Assembly (NCBI GenBank): GCA_017552705.1
Contig: JAFZOY010000015.1
Span: 1 to 37,512, forward strand
DNA from: Bacteroidales bacterium
GTDB lineage: Bacteria; Bacteroidota; Bacteroidia; Bacteroidales; UBA1715
Length of the DNA stretch: 37,512 nucleotides
Direction: 5' to 3'
Shown here: one piece after another, positions 28,406 to 34,312 of the stretch
Numbering within the stretch: the stretch's first letter is position 1
Layout: each line of letters opens with the position of its first letter
Made by a program: the position numbers and the translations under genes
The notes under the pieces: generated by a model
What the model saw: the letters and a program-made list of their open reading frames with translations, nothing else
Database searches by the model: none
What the model was told of the DNA's origin: nothing

Positions 28406-29275
28406 TTAATTATTGTATCGTGGTCGATTTGACATTGTAAAAATCACATTTGTAGAAAAAGGAATGATAATGGTGTGATATTTAGCGTCCACGTCATTTT
28501 CCATACATTCATCCTCATTGATTATATGACTATATGTAATGATTTTTTCAGTGAAATTTATACAGAGTCTCGTTATATCCTCGGCAATACCAGAAGAACT
28601 TGCATTGCTATAGCGATTTGATACAATAAAATCAGTTCCATTAAACGAATACTCATATCCCCAATTACCATATCGTCCGTGGTTGTAGTCAATGATTAAT
28701 TTTTTCTGCGAAACACCTATGCTTAATTCTGGTGCAAAATAAACACCTCCGTTTTCCTCCCCTGAATCAAGAAAATCAAGGTTTTGGGTAATTATCTTAT
28801 ACCCGAAACCTGTGTTTTTTACTAACAAAACTCCTCGTGGATTACGATTATATGTTTTTGTACTGTCAAAATCGTCTTTTTCAAAGTATTGTGGAGAATT
28901 TCCTTTTACAAAAATCAAGGAATACGTGCTATCATTCTCTAACCAAGCCGATTCGTTGTTTTCCAACCTTTCTATGACTATATCATTTACCACATTGTAT
29001 CCCAAGTTGTTAAGATGTGTTTCCAAATCGGATAGCGTTTTATATTGACCATTAATTATTCTTTGATCAGTTCTTATTCCAAGAAAAGCCATTAGTGATT
29101 TATCCCAATCACAATCAGTCCAATAAATCGTATCAATTCCTTCTGTTACATAATTCTCTCCTAATAGATACAATTCCGCACTTATATCATAGACCTTTAA
29201 ATTCTTGTTTTCTTGAGCAAAAACGGAGGAAAAAGCTACTATCCCAATAATAAATACAAAAAGTCTTTTAATCAT
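28406..29275 (-). CDS. Secreted protein of unknown function
   Basis: A 289-residue protein with a clear signal peptide (MIKRLFVFIIGIVAFSSVFA, cleavage predicted after Ala20, mature N-terminus QENK). The mature part is acidic, and the segments look beta-rich with many Asn, Asp and Tyr residues. I recognise no family. ATG 29275 is chosen for the signal peptide over an ATG at 29320. A TATCTTTG box is at 29283-29290, so close that the transcript leader would be almost absent. It follows an IS-derived patch and may be strain-variable. Confidence 0.7.
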   Translation of the reverse strand: MIKRLFVFIIGIVAFSSVFAQENKNLKVYDISAELYLLGENYVTEGIDTIYWTDCDWDKSLMAFLGIRTDQRIINGQYKTLSDLETHLNNLGYNVVNDIVIERLENNESAWLENDSTYSLIFVKGNSPQYFEKDDFDSTKTYNRNPRGVLLVKNTGFGYKIITQNLDFLDSGEENGGVYFAPELSIGVSQKKLIIDYNHGRYGNWGYEYSFNGTDFIVSNRYSNASSSGIAEDITRLCINFTEKIITYSHIINEDECMENDVDAKYHTIIIPFSTNVIFTMSNRPRYNN

Positions 29276-29282
29276 AACATAG

Positions 29283-29290
29283 CAAAGATA
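29283..29290 (-). promoter_or_regulatory. Predicted -7 box for the secreted protein gene
   Basis: TATCTTTG on the minus strand, 7 bases before the ATG; implies an almost leaderless transcript if used. Confidence 0.35.
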
Positions 29291-29325
29291 AAAAAAAATT
29301 TCGTCATTCCCTTGAAACATATTTT

Positions 29326-29349
29326 ATAGTACTTCCCTTTTTTGGACAG
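29326..29349 (+). repeat. IS terminal inverted repeat (OrfB side)
   Basis: ATAGTACTTCCC followed by a T-run and GGACAG. Pairs with the repeat at 29726-29750. The same sequence recurs at 30380-30403. Confidence 0.75.
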
Positions 29350-29434
29350 TTAAATTTTAATTTATAGAGTCTTTAGAAAGAAGAAGTTCGTTTGTAAGAA
29401 CCCCGTTTTTCTGAAAACGCCCATAATTTTCTTT

Positions 29435-29542
29435 CTACGAATATATACAAATGATCCCCATTACGCCCATCATCCTGCGAACTTTCTTGTCTCCGACCTC
29501 AAAACCACACCTGTTCAGTTCCACACGTATCCTCGTCACACA
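29435..29542 (-). pseudogene. IS3-family OrfB fragment
   Basis: A 35-codon piece whose TRIRVELNRCGFEVG and KKVRRMMGVMGIICIY segments match the N-terminal HTH_21 region of IS3-family OrfB (the usual pattern is LNRxG..V..KRVxRLMxxxGLxAIY). It ends at a TAG, and no DDE residues remain. It slightly overlaps the OrfA remnant in another frame. Confidence 0.75.
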
Positions 29543-29691
29543 TTCTTCAGCAACTCCTGCTTCCACTTGCAGATTTGGCTCTGGTTGATTTCGTACTTCG
29601 TTGACAGTTCCGCCAACGTCATCTGACCTTTCATGGCCTCCAATGCAACTTTTGCCTTGAATTCCGCACTGAATTTTCTTTTTGTCTTCAT
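29536..29691 (-). pseudogene. IS3-family transposase OrfA remnant
   Basis: A 51-residue ORF that begins MKTKRKFSAEFKAKVALEA and continues through a helix-turn-helix (LAELSTKYEINQSQICKWKQELL). This is the standard N-terminus of IS3-family OrfA, normally about 90-100 residues. A TGA truncates it, and the leucine-zipper half is missing. Probably not functional, though the DNA-binding part could still be expressed. Confidence 0.8.
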
Positions 29692-29725
29692 GACAGCATA
29701 TTTAATTTTTTTTACACTTAACTCG

Positions 29726-29750
29726 CTGTCCTAAATTTGGGGAGTATTAT
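29726..29750 (-). repeat. IS terminal inverted repeat (OrfA side)
   Basis: Read on the minus strand: ATAATACTCCCC, AAATTT, AGGACAG. Partner of 29326-29349, 35 bases upstream of the OrfA start. Confidence 0.75.
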
Positions 29751-29773
29751 AATATTTGTCTAATTTTACTATG

Positions 29774-29816
29774 TTCCAAAAATGGGAAGTTTACATTTTT
29801 TGGGGAAGGGTACACT
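29774..29816. repeat. IS-end-like sequences at the 3' end of the membrane ORF
   Basis: On the minus strand two motifs, ACCCTTCCCC with A-run and ACTTCCCATTTTTGGAA, resemble the IS terminal repeats nearby (TACTTCCC, T-run, GGACA). They may be remnants of another IS end. Weak evidence. Confidence 0.35.
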
Positions 29817-30348
29817 TATATAACATAGTTGATCTTATCAACTTAAAATAAACATAAAAAACAAAAAATATAATTATTGCATATATGAATCCATATATCG
29901 AATACTCTCCGTTTATTTTTCCCCACATAAACGGAGAGTATGTATATAAGTACTCACGACCTCCTTCTTCAATATATAATACATCTTCCTTAAACAATAA
30001 TACCATAAGCCAAGATGAAAACGGATAAACTCCGCCCAAAATGATATTTGGGACATCATTACTAATCGAAAATATTTTATAAATACCTATTAGAGGCACT
30101 GGCATATTCAGTGAAACTAACAATTTGAAAAAAATAAATTCTATATGCGATTGAAACTTAAAATCAAAAGTTTTCGATATATATATTGAGAAAAACCAAA
30201 TACAAAAAACTATATAAAATGCTGTGTAAATATATCCTGTCGCATATAACATACCTTTTATGTCTATGGCAATAATTACGATTATGCCCAAATACAACAT
30301 AAAACAAATAAGAATATAGAAACAATATTGTTGGATAATTTTTATCAT
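29791..30348 (-). CDS. AT-rich multi-pass membrane protein, unknown function
   Basis: A 185-residue ORF with about four hydrophobic helices (roughly residues 9-29, 36-56, 86-108 and 150-170) and many Ile, Phe and Tyr residues. No family recognised. It is noticeably more AT-rich than its neighbours and lies between two copies of the same IS end. Its last eight codons (KCTLPQKM) fall in an IS-end-like sequence, so the natural C-terminus may have been replaced. It could be a degraded or newly acquired gene; expression is not supported by a clear promoter. Confidence 0.5.
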   Translation of the reverse strand: MIKIIQQYCFYILICFMLYLGIIVIIAIDIKGMLYATGYIYTAFYIVFCIWFFSIYISKTFDFKFQSHIEFIFFKLLVSLNMPVPLIGIYKIFSISNDVPNIILGGVYPFSSWLMVLLFKEDVLYIEEGGREYLYTYSPFMWGKINGEYSIYGFIYAIIIFFVFYVYFKLIRSTMLYKCTLPQKM

Positions 30349-30379
30349 ATCTAAATTCCTAATAAAAAATTTGAAGATT

Positions 30380-30507
30380 ATAGTACTTCCCTTTTTTGGA
30401 CAGTTAAAATTTAATTTATAGAGTATTTTAGAAAGAAGAAGTTCGTTTGTAAGAGCCCCGTTTTTCTGAAAACGCCCATAATTTTCTTTCTACAAATATA
30501 TACAAAT
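30380..30507 (-). mobile_element. Second partial copy of the IS end
   Basis: 128 bases matching 29326-29452 with about four or five differences (near 97 percent). It includes the OrfB-side terminal repeat at 30380-30403 in the same orientation as the first copy. The match ends abruptly at 30507, and nothing of OrfA remains. With the first copy it brackets the membrane ORF as a pair of direct repeats. Confidence 0.8.
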
Positions 30508-30720
30508 TCCTTAAGCCACATACTTAGAATAAAAATTTCATCGGGACACTTGAAATCAAGACTCTGTCTTTGGGTGGCGATGCAGAACGAACCCGAATTG
30601 AGTGCCACGGTACGCTCAAGGCAGCTTCACATCTATCGCAACAACAAGAAGGTTCTGGTGCTGGCTGGGAAAAGTGCGCCGAAAATAATTCGAGAAGATA
30701 AGCTAAACGAGTTAATCTAA
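30508..30720 (+). pseudogene. Orphan C-terminal gene fragment next to the IS copy
   Basis: The plus-strand frame ending at TAA 30718-30720 is open from the IS end. From ATG 30580 it reads 46 residues, including ELSATVRSRQLHIYR and VLVLAGKSAPKIIRED. The amino-acid composition and better codon use look like a real protein C-terminus, while the preceding part (30508-30550) looks random. I do not recognise the family. It is probably the 3' remnant of a gene cut by the IS or by recombination, though a short intact gene from 30580 is possible. Confidence 0.45.
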
Positions 30721-30752
30721 GAAAACTATTTCGTTGCCGCGATTCTGCGCTC

Positions 30753-31835
30753 TTATTTTTTTACAACCATTCTGACTTTCTCGCCCCGTCTTTTAAACAG
30801 ACGTTTTACCCTTCGTTTTCGCATACTTATCCAATGCTCAATAGCTTTGTCTTCTATTTCAAAGGTATCGTACTCTTTTTTTTGATATCTTTTGGCAAAT
30901 ATAAAACGAATGTATGCACCAACATGACGTTTTATTTTTTCATGATAAAGTGCATCGATTGGTATAAGTATGCCAGTATCTTCAATGTTATTCATCAATC
31001 GATTCACAGCCGTACCAAACATGATCATCTGCGAAGTTACAGTAATATATGCTGTTACATTCGGCGGAATATTTACTCCTCTTTGTCTAACAGCAGTCCG
31101 AAGCAATTTATAATCTTCTTGCAAATCATCTTTATGAACTATCAAATCCATTAAATCTGAATTAGAATCAGGCATTATTGATTGATCATTCCAAGGGCGA
31201 ATAAGCTCATTTTTGTCGCCAAAATGTTTCCATAGAAAATGATAAATCAAATCGCGGGCTATATAATCGTACGAAGGATATATGGTGATTTTCCCGAAAA
31301 AATAGAGCAATTTGGGGTTATTCATTATGATGGCAACAAGACCGTCCCATAAGTTATCAAAAGCAAATATCGATTTAGAGCCATTTCTTGAACTTTGATA
31401 TTCTGGAACGACAAAATTGCGTCCAAGTTCAATGGTATATGGTAAATAATCATCAATGAACTTTTGTGAAAACTGAAATTGATGCGAACTTGCTAAAATT
31501 GGTTGACGATTTGCGTCAAATGTAGCATCCGCTCCCAAAAAGAAACGATACCCACCAATAATTGCTTCATTATCAGGATCCCATACAATCAATTGTTTAT
31601 ATGGATTTTCCATTTTATCGTACTCATCAAGGTCGATGGAATTACCTGTGGAACCTCCAGCTTCACGAAAAGCAATCTCGCGTAAACGTCCGATTTCGGT
31701 AACAGTATTGGGCGAATCGTGCCACGTAACAACGTATAATTCATTGTGCCCCTTGTTGGTATCTGTCAATTTTTTCGATGCTGAAAGTTCTGCTTTAATC
31801 AGTTCAATAGGTACAGGTTTAATTATTGTTTTCAT
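30753..31835 (-). CDS. glsB: GlsB-like N-acyltransferase (OlsB/GNAT-hemolysin type)
   Basis: A 360-residue acyltransferase of the ornithine-lipid OlsB/hemolysin-like GNAT group. Segments such as RLREIAFREAGGSTGNSIDLDEYD, IIGGYRFF and YTIELGRNFVVPEYQ are typical. In Bacteroides thetaiotaomicron the adjacent pair GlsB (N-acyltransferase) and GlsA (O-acyltransferase) makes N-acylated glycine lipids. GlsB would add a 3-hydroxy fatty acyl chain from ACP to glycine. The same two-gene order is present here: glsA first, then 11 bases, then this gene. The C-terminus is strongly basic (RKRRVKRLFKRR), perhaps for membrane association. Confidence 0.85.
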   Translation of the reverse strand: MKTIIKPVPIELIKAELSASKKLTDTNKGHNELYVVTWHDSPNTVTEIGRLREIAFREAGGSTGNSIDLDEYDKMENPYKQLIVWDPDNEAIIGGYRFFLGADATFDANRQPILASSHQFQFSQKFIDDYLPYTIELGRNFVVPEYQSSRNGSKSIFAFDNLWDGLVAIIMNNPKLLYFFGKITIYPSYDYIARDLIYHFLWKHFGDKNELIRPWNDQSIMPDSNSDLMDLIVHKDDLQEDYKLLRTAVRQRGVNIPPNVTAYITVTSQMIMFGTAVNRLMNNIEDTGILIPIDALYHEKIKRHVGAYIRFIFAKRYQKKEYDTFEIEDKAIEHWISMRKRRVKRLFKRRGEKVRMVVKK

Positions 31836-31846
31836 AACTGTAGTTG

Positions 31847-32707
31847 TTAATCAATACCAGATGGCCAAGGGTTAGAAACAATGCCCGCCATATCAAGCAT
31901 CGTTTTATGGGCGACATTTCGCATTCGCTCAGGTTCTGTAATTCTCGAAGCATTGTGGTTAGGAATTATTGGGTCACCAACATGAATAGTAAGCAATGGC
32001 TCTCCTTTGCTTATAATCTTTCGCCAACCAGTGCGAGGTCGATACGAAATTACTAATGGAATTATTGGCATTGAGTATCTATACGCCAAATTAAATGTAC
32101 CTATTTTGAATGGTCGTAGCGGAGCATAAAATTTCCAACTGCAACTTTCGGGGAAAATATGTATCCATTGCTTTTTCTGGTGAAGTTCGTCCAACGCTTT
32201 TACAAATTTCGTAAGCCCACTATGCTTATTAGGAATAGCAATACCTCCTACGGCTTTCATAATCCAACCATCGCTACCCTTAAAAGGTTCGGAATACATA
32301 GGAATCCAAGGCATTCGATACCGCATGGCTTGCATCACACAAATCATATCCCATCTATGTACATGATTACATATGGTTATCACGCCATTGGCAAATAGAT
32401 TTCTGTTTTGGGAAATCTTCTCACGACCAACAATCTTAAGACCAAATCTAATACGATTAATTGGGAAAGCAACCGTCAATCCAAACAGATATACTAAAAA
32501 ACGTAATACTTTGAATTTAAACGATTTATCAAGATACGTATAATTTTCATCAAATTGTATGTCTTTGAGTTTTCCTCGTATAGGAGCCATTCTTGTGAAC
32601 GGATTATCACCAGAAAACTCTTCTGTTGGCTTCGGGACAAAAAAATCTTCTTTGACTTTAAAATTCCGATACGCAGGACCAAATGAAGAAAAATCTTTTA
32701 TCATCAA
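31847..32707 (-). CDS. glsA: GlsA-like O-acyltransferase (PlsC domain)
   Basis: A 286-residue acyltransferase of the LPLAT/PlsC superfamily. The catalytic HX4D is at 115-120 (NHVHRWD), FPES at 185-188 replaces the usual FPEG, and IPLVISYRPRTGW follows. A hydrophobic segment near 68-85 may anchor it in the inner membrane. By analogy with Bacteroides GlsA it would add the second acyl chain to the hydroxyl of the N-acyl glycine made by GlsB. It is the first gene of the two-gene operon; ATG 32707 or the adjacent ATG 32704 is the start. The upstream region carries paired inverted repeats. Confidence 0.83.
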   Translation of the reverse strand: MMIKDFSSFGPAYRNFKVKEDFFVPKPTEEFSGDNPFTRMAPIRGKLKDIQFDENYTYLDKSFKFKVLRFLVYLFGLTVAFPINRIRFGLKIVGREKISQNRNLFANGVITICNHVHRWDMICVMQAMRYRMPWIPMYSEPFKGSDGWIMKAVGGIAIPNKHSGLTKFVKALDELHQKKQWIHIFPESCSWKFYAPLRPFKIGTFNLAYRYSMPIIPLVISYRPRTGWRKIISKGEPLLTIHVGDPIIPNHNASRITEPERMRNVAHKTMLDMAGIVSNPWPSGID

Positions 32708-32766
32708 GTAAAAATCCTATTTCTTACCCCCTATGCAACCGTATTCCCTAACATATTACAAAATCA

Positions 32767-32785
32767 ACCTATTGTATTAGTAGGT
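32767..32785. repeat. Inverted repeat 1 upstream of glsA (ACCTA-N9-TAGGT)
   Basis: ACCTA and TAGGT separated by nine bases; arms extend one base further with A and T. It lies downstream of the predicted -7 box. Possible operator. Confidence 0.5.
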
Positions 32786-32795
32786 TATCCATTGG

Positions 32796-32803
32796 CAAAC
32801 GTA
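32796..32803 (-). promoter_or_regulatory. Predicted -7 box for the glsA-glsB operon
   Basis: TACGTTTG on the minus strand matches TAnnTTTG, 89 bases before ATG 32707. No TTTG at -33; inverted repeat 2 occupies that position instead, which would fit an activator-dependent or repressed promoter. Confidence 0.4.
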
Positions 32804-32820
32804 CAGGAATTTTTAATATT

Positions 32821-32839
32821 ACCTATATATTTAATAGGT
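32821..32839. repeat. Inverted repeat 2 upstream of glsA (ACCTA-N9-TAGGT)
   Basis: The same ACCTA-N9-TAGGT pattern as at 32767-32785, 54 bases away (about five helix turns). It overlaps the -33 position of the predicted promoter. A separate TACGT...ACGTA inverted repeat lies at 32853-32868. Confidence 0.5.
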
Positions 32840-32936
32840 TATTTTTAAAAATTACGTACAAAAACGTAGGATTTTAATATTTGAATATCTAACAATAATC
32901 TTGTAAATACTCCGTTCAACGATACGTGAAAAATCA

Positions 32937-32944
32937 TATATTTG
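32937..32944 (+). promoter_or_regulatory. Predicted -7 box for the BatC-like genes
   Basis: TATATTTG, 22 bases before the ATG at 32967; no exact -33. Confidence 0.45.
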
Positions 32945-32966
32945 TGTCCCAAAATTAGCATCGACA

Positions 32967-33650
32967 ATGATCCTTAAACGATATATCGTTTTCATATTAG
33001 CATGTATGTCATGGATTTCCGCTGTTTCCCAAAACGACGCACGTCCATTGATAGAAAAAGGCAACTCGTTTTACGAGAAAAAAGACTTCAGAAACGCCGC
33101 CGTGCAATACAAGCACGCCTGTCAGCTCGACTCACTCTCGTTTGACGCATGGTACAATTTCGGCAATGCGCTCTGCAACATGAAAAAATACATTCTTGCC
33201 ACCGACGCATACGACAAAGCCATGAAACTGACCGCCGACAAAACGCTGAAAGCAAACATTTTCCATAATGTGGGCAATATGGAATGCGAACAGAAACACT
33301 ACGAAAAAGCTATCAGACTGTATAAACAAGCGCTCATCCTCAATCCGACTGACGAGGACACCCGTTACAACCTTGCCTTTGCTCAAGAAGAATTCCGTAA
33401 AGAGGAAGAAGCAAGAAAAATGTTGGAAAAGATGAACGAGCAAATGAAAAAGGACGAAAAACCAAAGCCTTCGAAATTTGCCGAGGAATGCATGAAAAAA
33501 GCAATGGAACTTGTGCAGCAATTCAAGTTTGAAGAAGCCCTCAAACTCATGCAAGACAGTGCGAAGAAAGACAAGACCGTTGATTTGTTCAACGATTTCA
33601 TTAAAAAATTAGAGGGAATTGTAACCATTATCAACGACAACAAAGAATGA
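32967..33650 (+). CDS. BatC-like TPR protein (N-terminal half of BatC)
   Basis: A 227-residue exported protein with a signal peptide (about 1-21) and three to four TPR units, e.g. GNSFYEKKDFRNAAVQYKHA, WYNFGNALCNMKKYILATDAYDKA and NVGNMECEQKHYEKAIRLYKQA. The following block NPTDEDTRYNLAFAQ is typical of BatC of the Bacteroides aerotolerance operon. A Lys/Glu-rich helical region then predicts a coiled coil. In other Bacteroidota BatC is one protein in a batABCDE operon. Here no other bat gene is present, and the Q-rich tail is in the next ORF, overlapping by ATGA. Function in oxygen tolerance is inferred. Confidence 0.8.
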   Translation: MILKRYIVFILACMSWISAVSQNDARPLIEKGNSFYEKKDFRNAAVQYKHACQLDSLSFDAWYNFGNALCNMKKYILATDAYDKAMKLTADKTLKANIFHNVGNMECEQKHYEKAIRLYKQALILNPTDEDTRYNLAFAQEEFRKEEEARKMLEKMNEQMKKDEKPKPSKFAEECMKKAMELVQQFKFEEALKLMQDSAKKDKTVDLFNDFIKKLEGIVTIINDNKE

Positions 33651-34237
33651 AAAGATTTCTCACTATACTATTGATTCTCAGCGCGTTTTCAACCACATAC
33701 GGACAGAAAACCGCACAAGAATATTTCAATGCGGCTGCCATGTTGTATGCCGGAAACCAAACCGAAGCGGCACTGTACACCGTTTCGCGCGGTTGCGAAA
33801 TTTTTGAGGCTGATTCTTCCCTCGCCCAATTAAAACGCCTGATTGAAAAAAACGACAACCAAAAAAATCAAAATCAAAACCAACAAAACAATAAAAATAA
33901 CCAAGACGACCAGCAAAATCAAGACGGTCAAGGACAAAACGGACAGCAGGACGGTCAACAAAAAAATGACCAACAAAACCAGCAAGGAAACCAAGAAACC
34001 CAACAACAAGGCGACCAGCAACAAAACTACGACAAGCAGGAACAAGGCAAGGAAAACCAGTCTGAACAGCAAGGCCAACAAGGCGAAAACAAGAACGACA
34101 AAAAAGGCCAGATTTCAGCACGACAAGCAGAAATGATGCTCGACGCAATCGAAAACAACGACAAAGCCGTGCAACAACGCCTTATGATGCAAAAACAGAA
34201 TAAGAAAAACAACAACAGAATCGAGAAGAACTGGTAG
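33647..34237 (+). CDS. Exported Gln/Asn-rich protein with a BatC-like C-terminus
   Basis: A 196-residue protein with its own signal peptide (MKRFLTILLILSAFSTTYG) and a short TPR-like helical segment (AQEYFNAAAMLYAGNQTEAALYTVSRG). A long low-complexity region follows at about 67-150, made almost wholly of Gln, Asn, Lys, Asp and Gly. The C-terminus ISARQAEMMLDAIENNDKAVQQRL and a final EKNW resemble the end of BatC (usually AERLLDAL..xEKDW). The ATG overlaps the stop of the TPR gene as ATGA, so the two are translationally coupled and may form one functional unit. Confidence 0.78.
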   Translation: MKRFLTILLILSAFSTTYGQKTAQEYFNAAAMLYAGNQTEAALYTVSRGCEIFEADSSLAQLKRLIEKNDNQKNQNQNQQNNKNNQDDQQNQDGQGQNGQQDGQQKNDQQNQQGNQETQQQGDQQQNYDKQEQGKENQSEQQGQQGENKNDKKGQISARQAEMMLDAIENNDKAVQQRLMMQKQNKKNNNRIEKNW

Positions 34238-34257
34238 ATTTATTTGTCATCCCACAA

Positions 34258-34312
34258 TTCGCAATGTTTTTACAACCACACCATTTTAAAACTACACATT
34301 AAACATTGTGAA
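34258..34312. terminator. Possible long-loop hairpin between batC-like and mtaB genes
   Basis: TTCGCAATGTTT at 34258-34269 and AAACATTGTGAA at 34301-34312 can pair with one mismatch around a 31-base loop, overlapping the mtaB stop. A convergent terminator is possible but no T-run is present. Confidence 0.25.

Larger units (their letters stand above)
29326..29750 (-). mobile_element. Deletion derivative of an IS3-family insertion sequence
   Basis: A 425-base element with imperfect terminal inverted repeats: ATAGTACTTCCC...GGACAG at 29326-29349 and, in inverse, ATAATACTCCCC...GGACAG at 29726-29750. Inside, the minus strand encodes the first 51 residues of an OrfA transposase subunit and, in another frame, a 35-residue piece of OrfB. 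Most of the transposase including the DDE core is gone, so it cannot move itself. It fills the gap between the secreted-protein gene and the membrane ORF. No clear target-site duplication. Confidence 0.8.

Noticed and set aside
33830..34081. Minus-strand Leu/Val-rich hydrophobic open frame
   Set aside because: It is the complement of the Gln/Asn codon tract; CAA and AAC read as TTG and GTT. No start context or homology.
33846..34105. CRISPR or tandem-repeat array
   Set aside because: The repetition is short CAA/AAC codon bias in a coding frame without regular spacers. No CRISPR array is found anywhere in the window.
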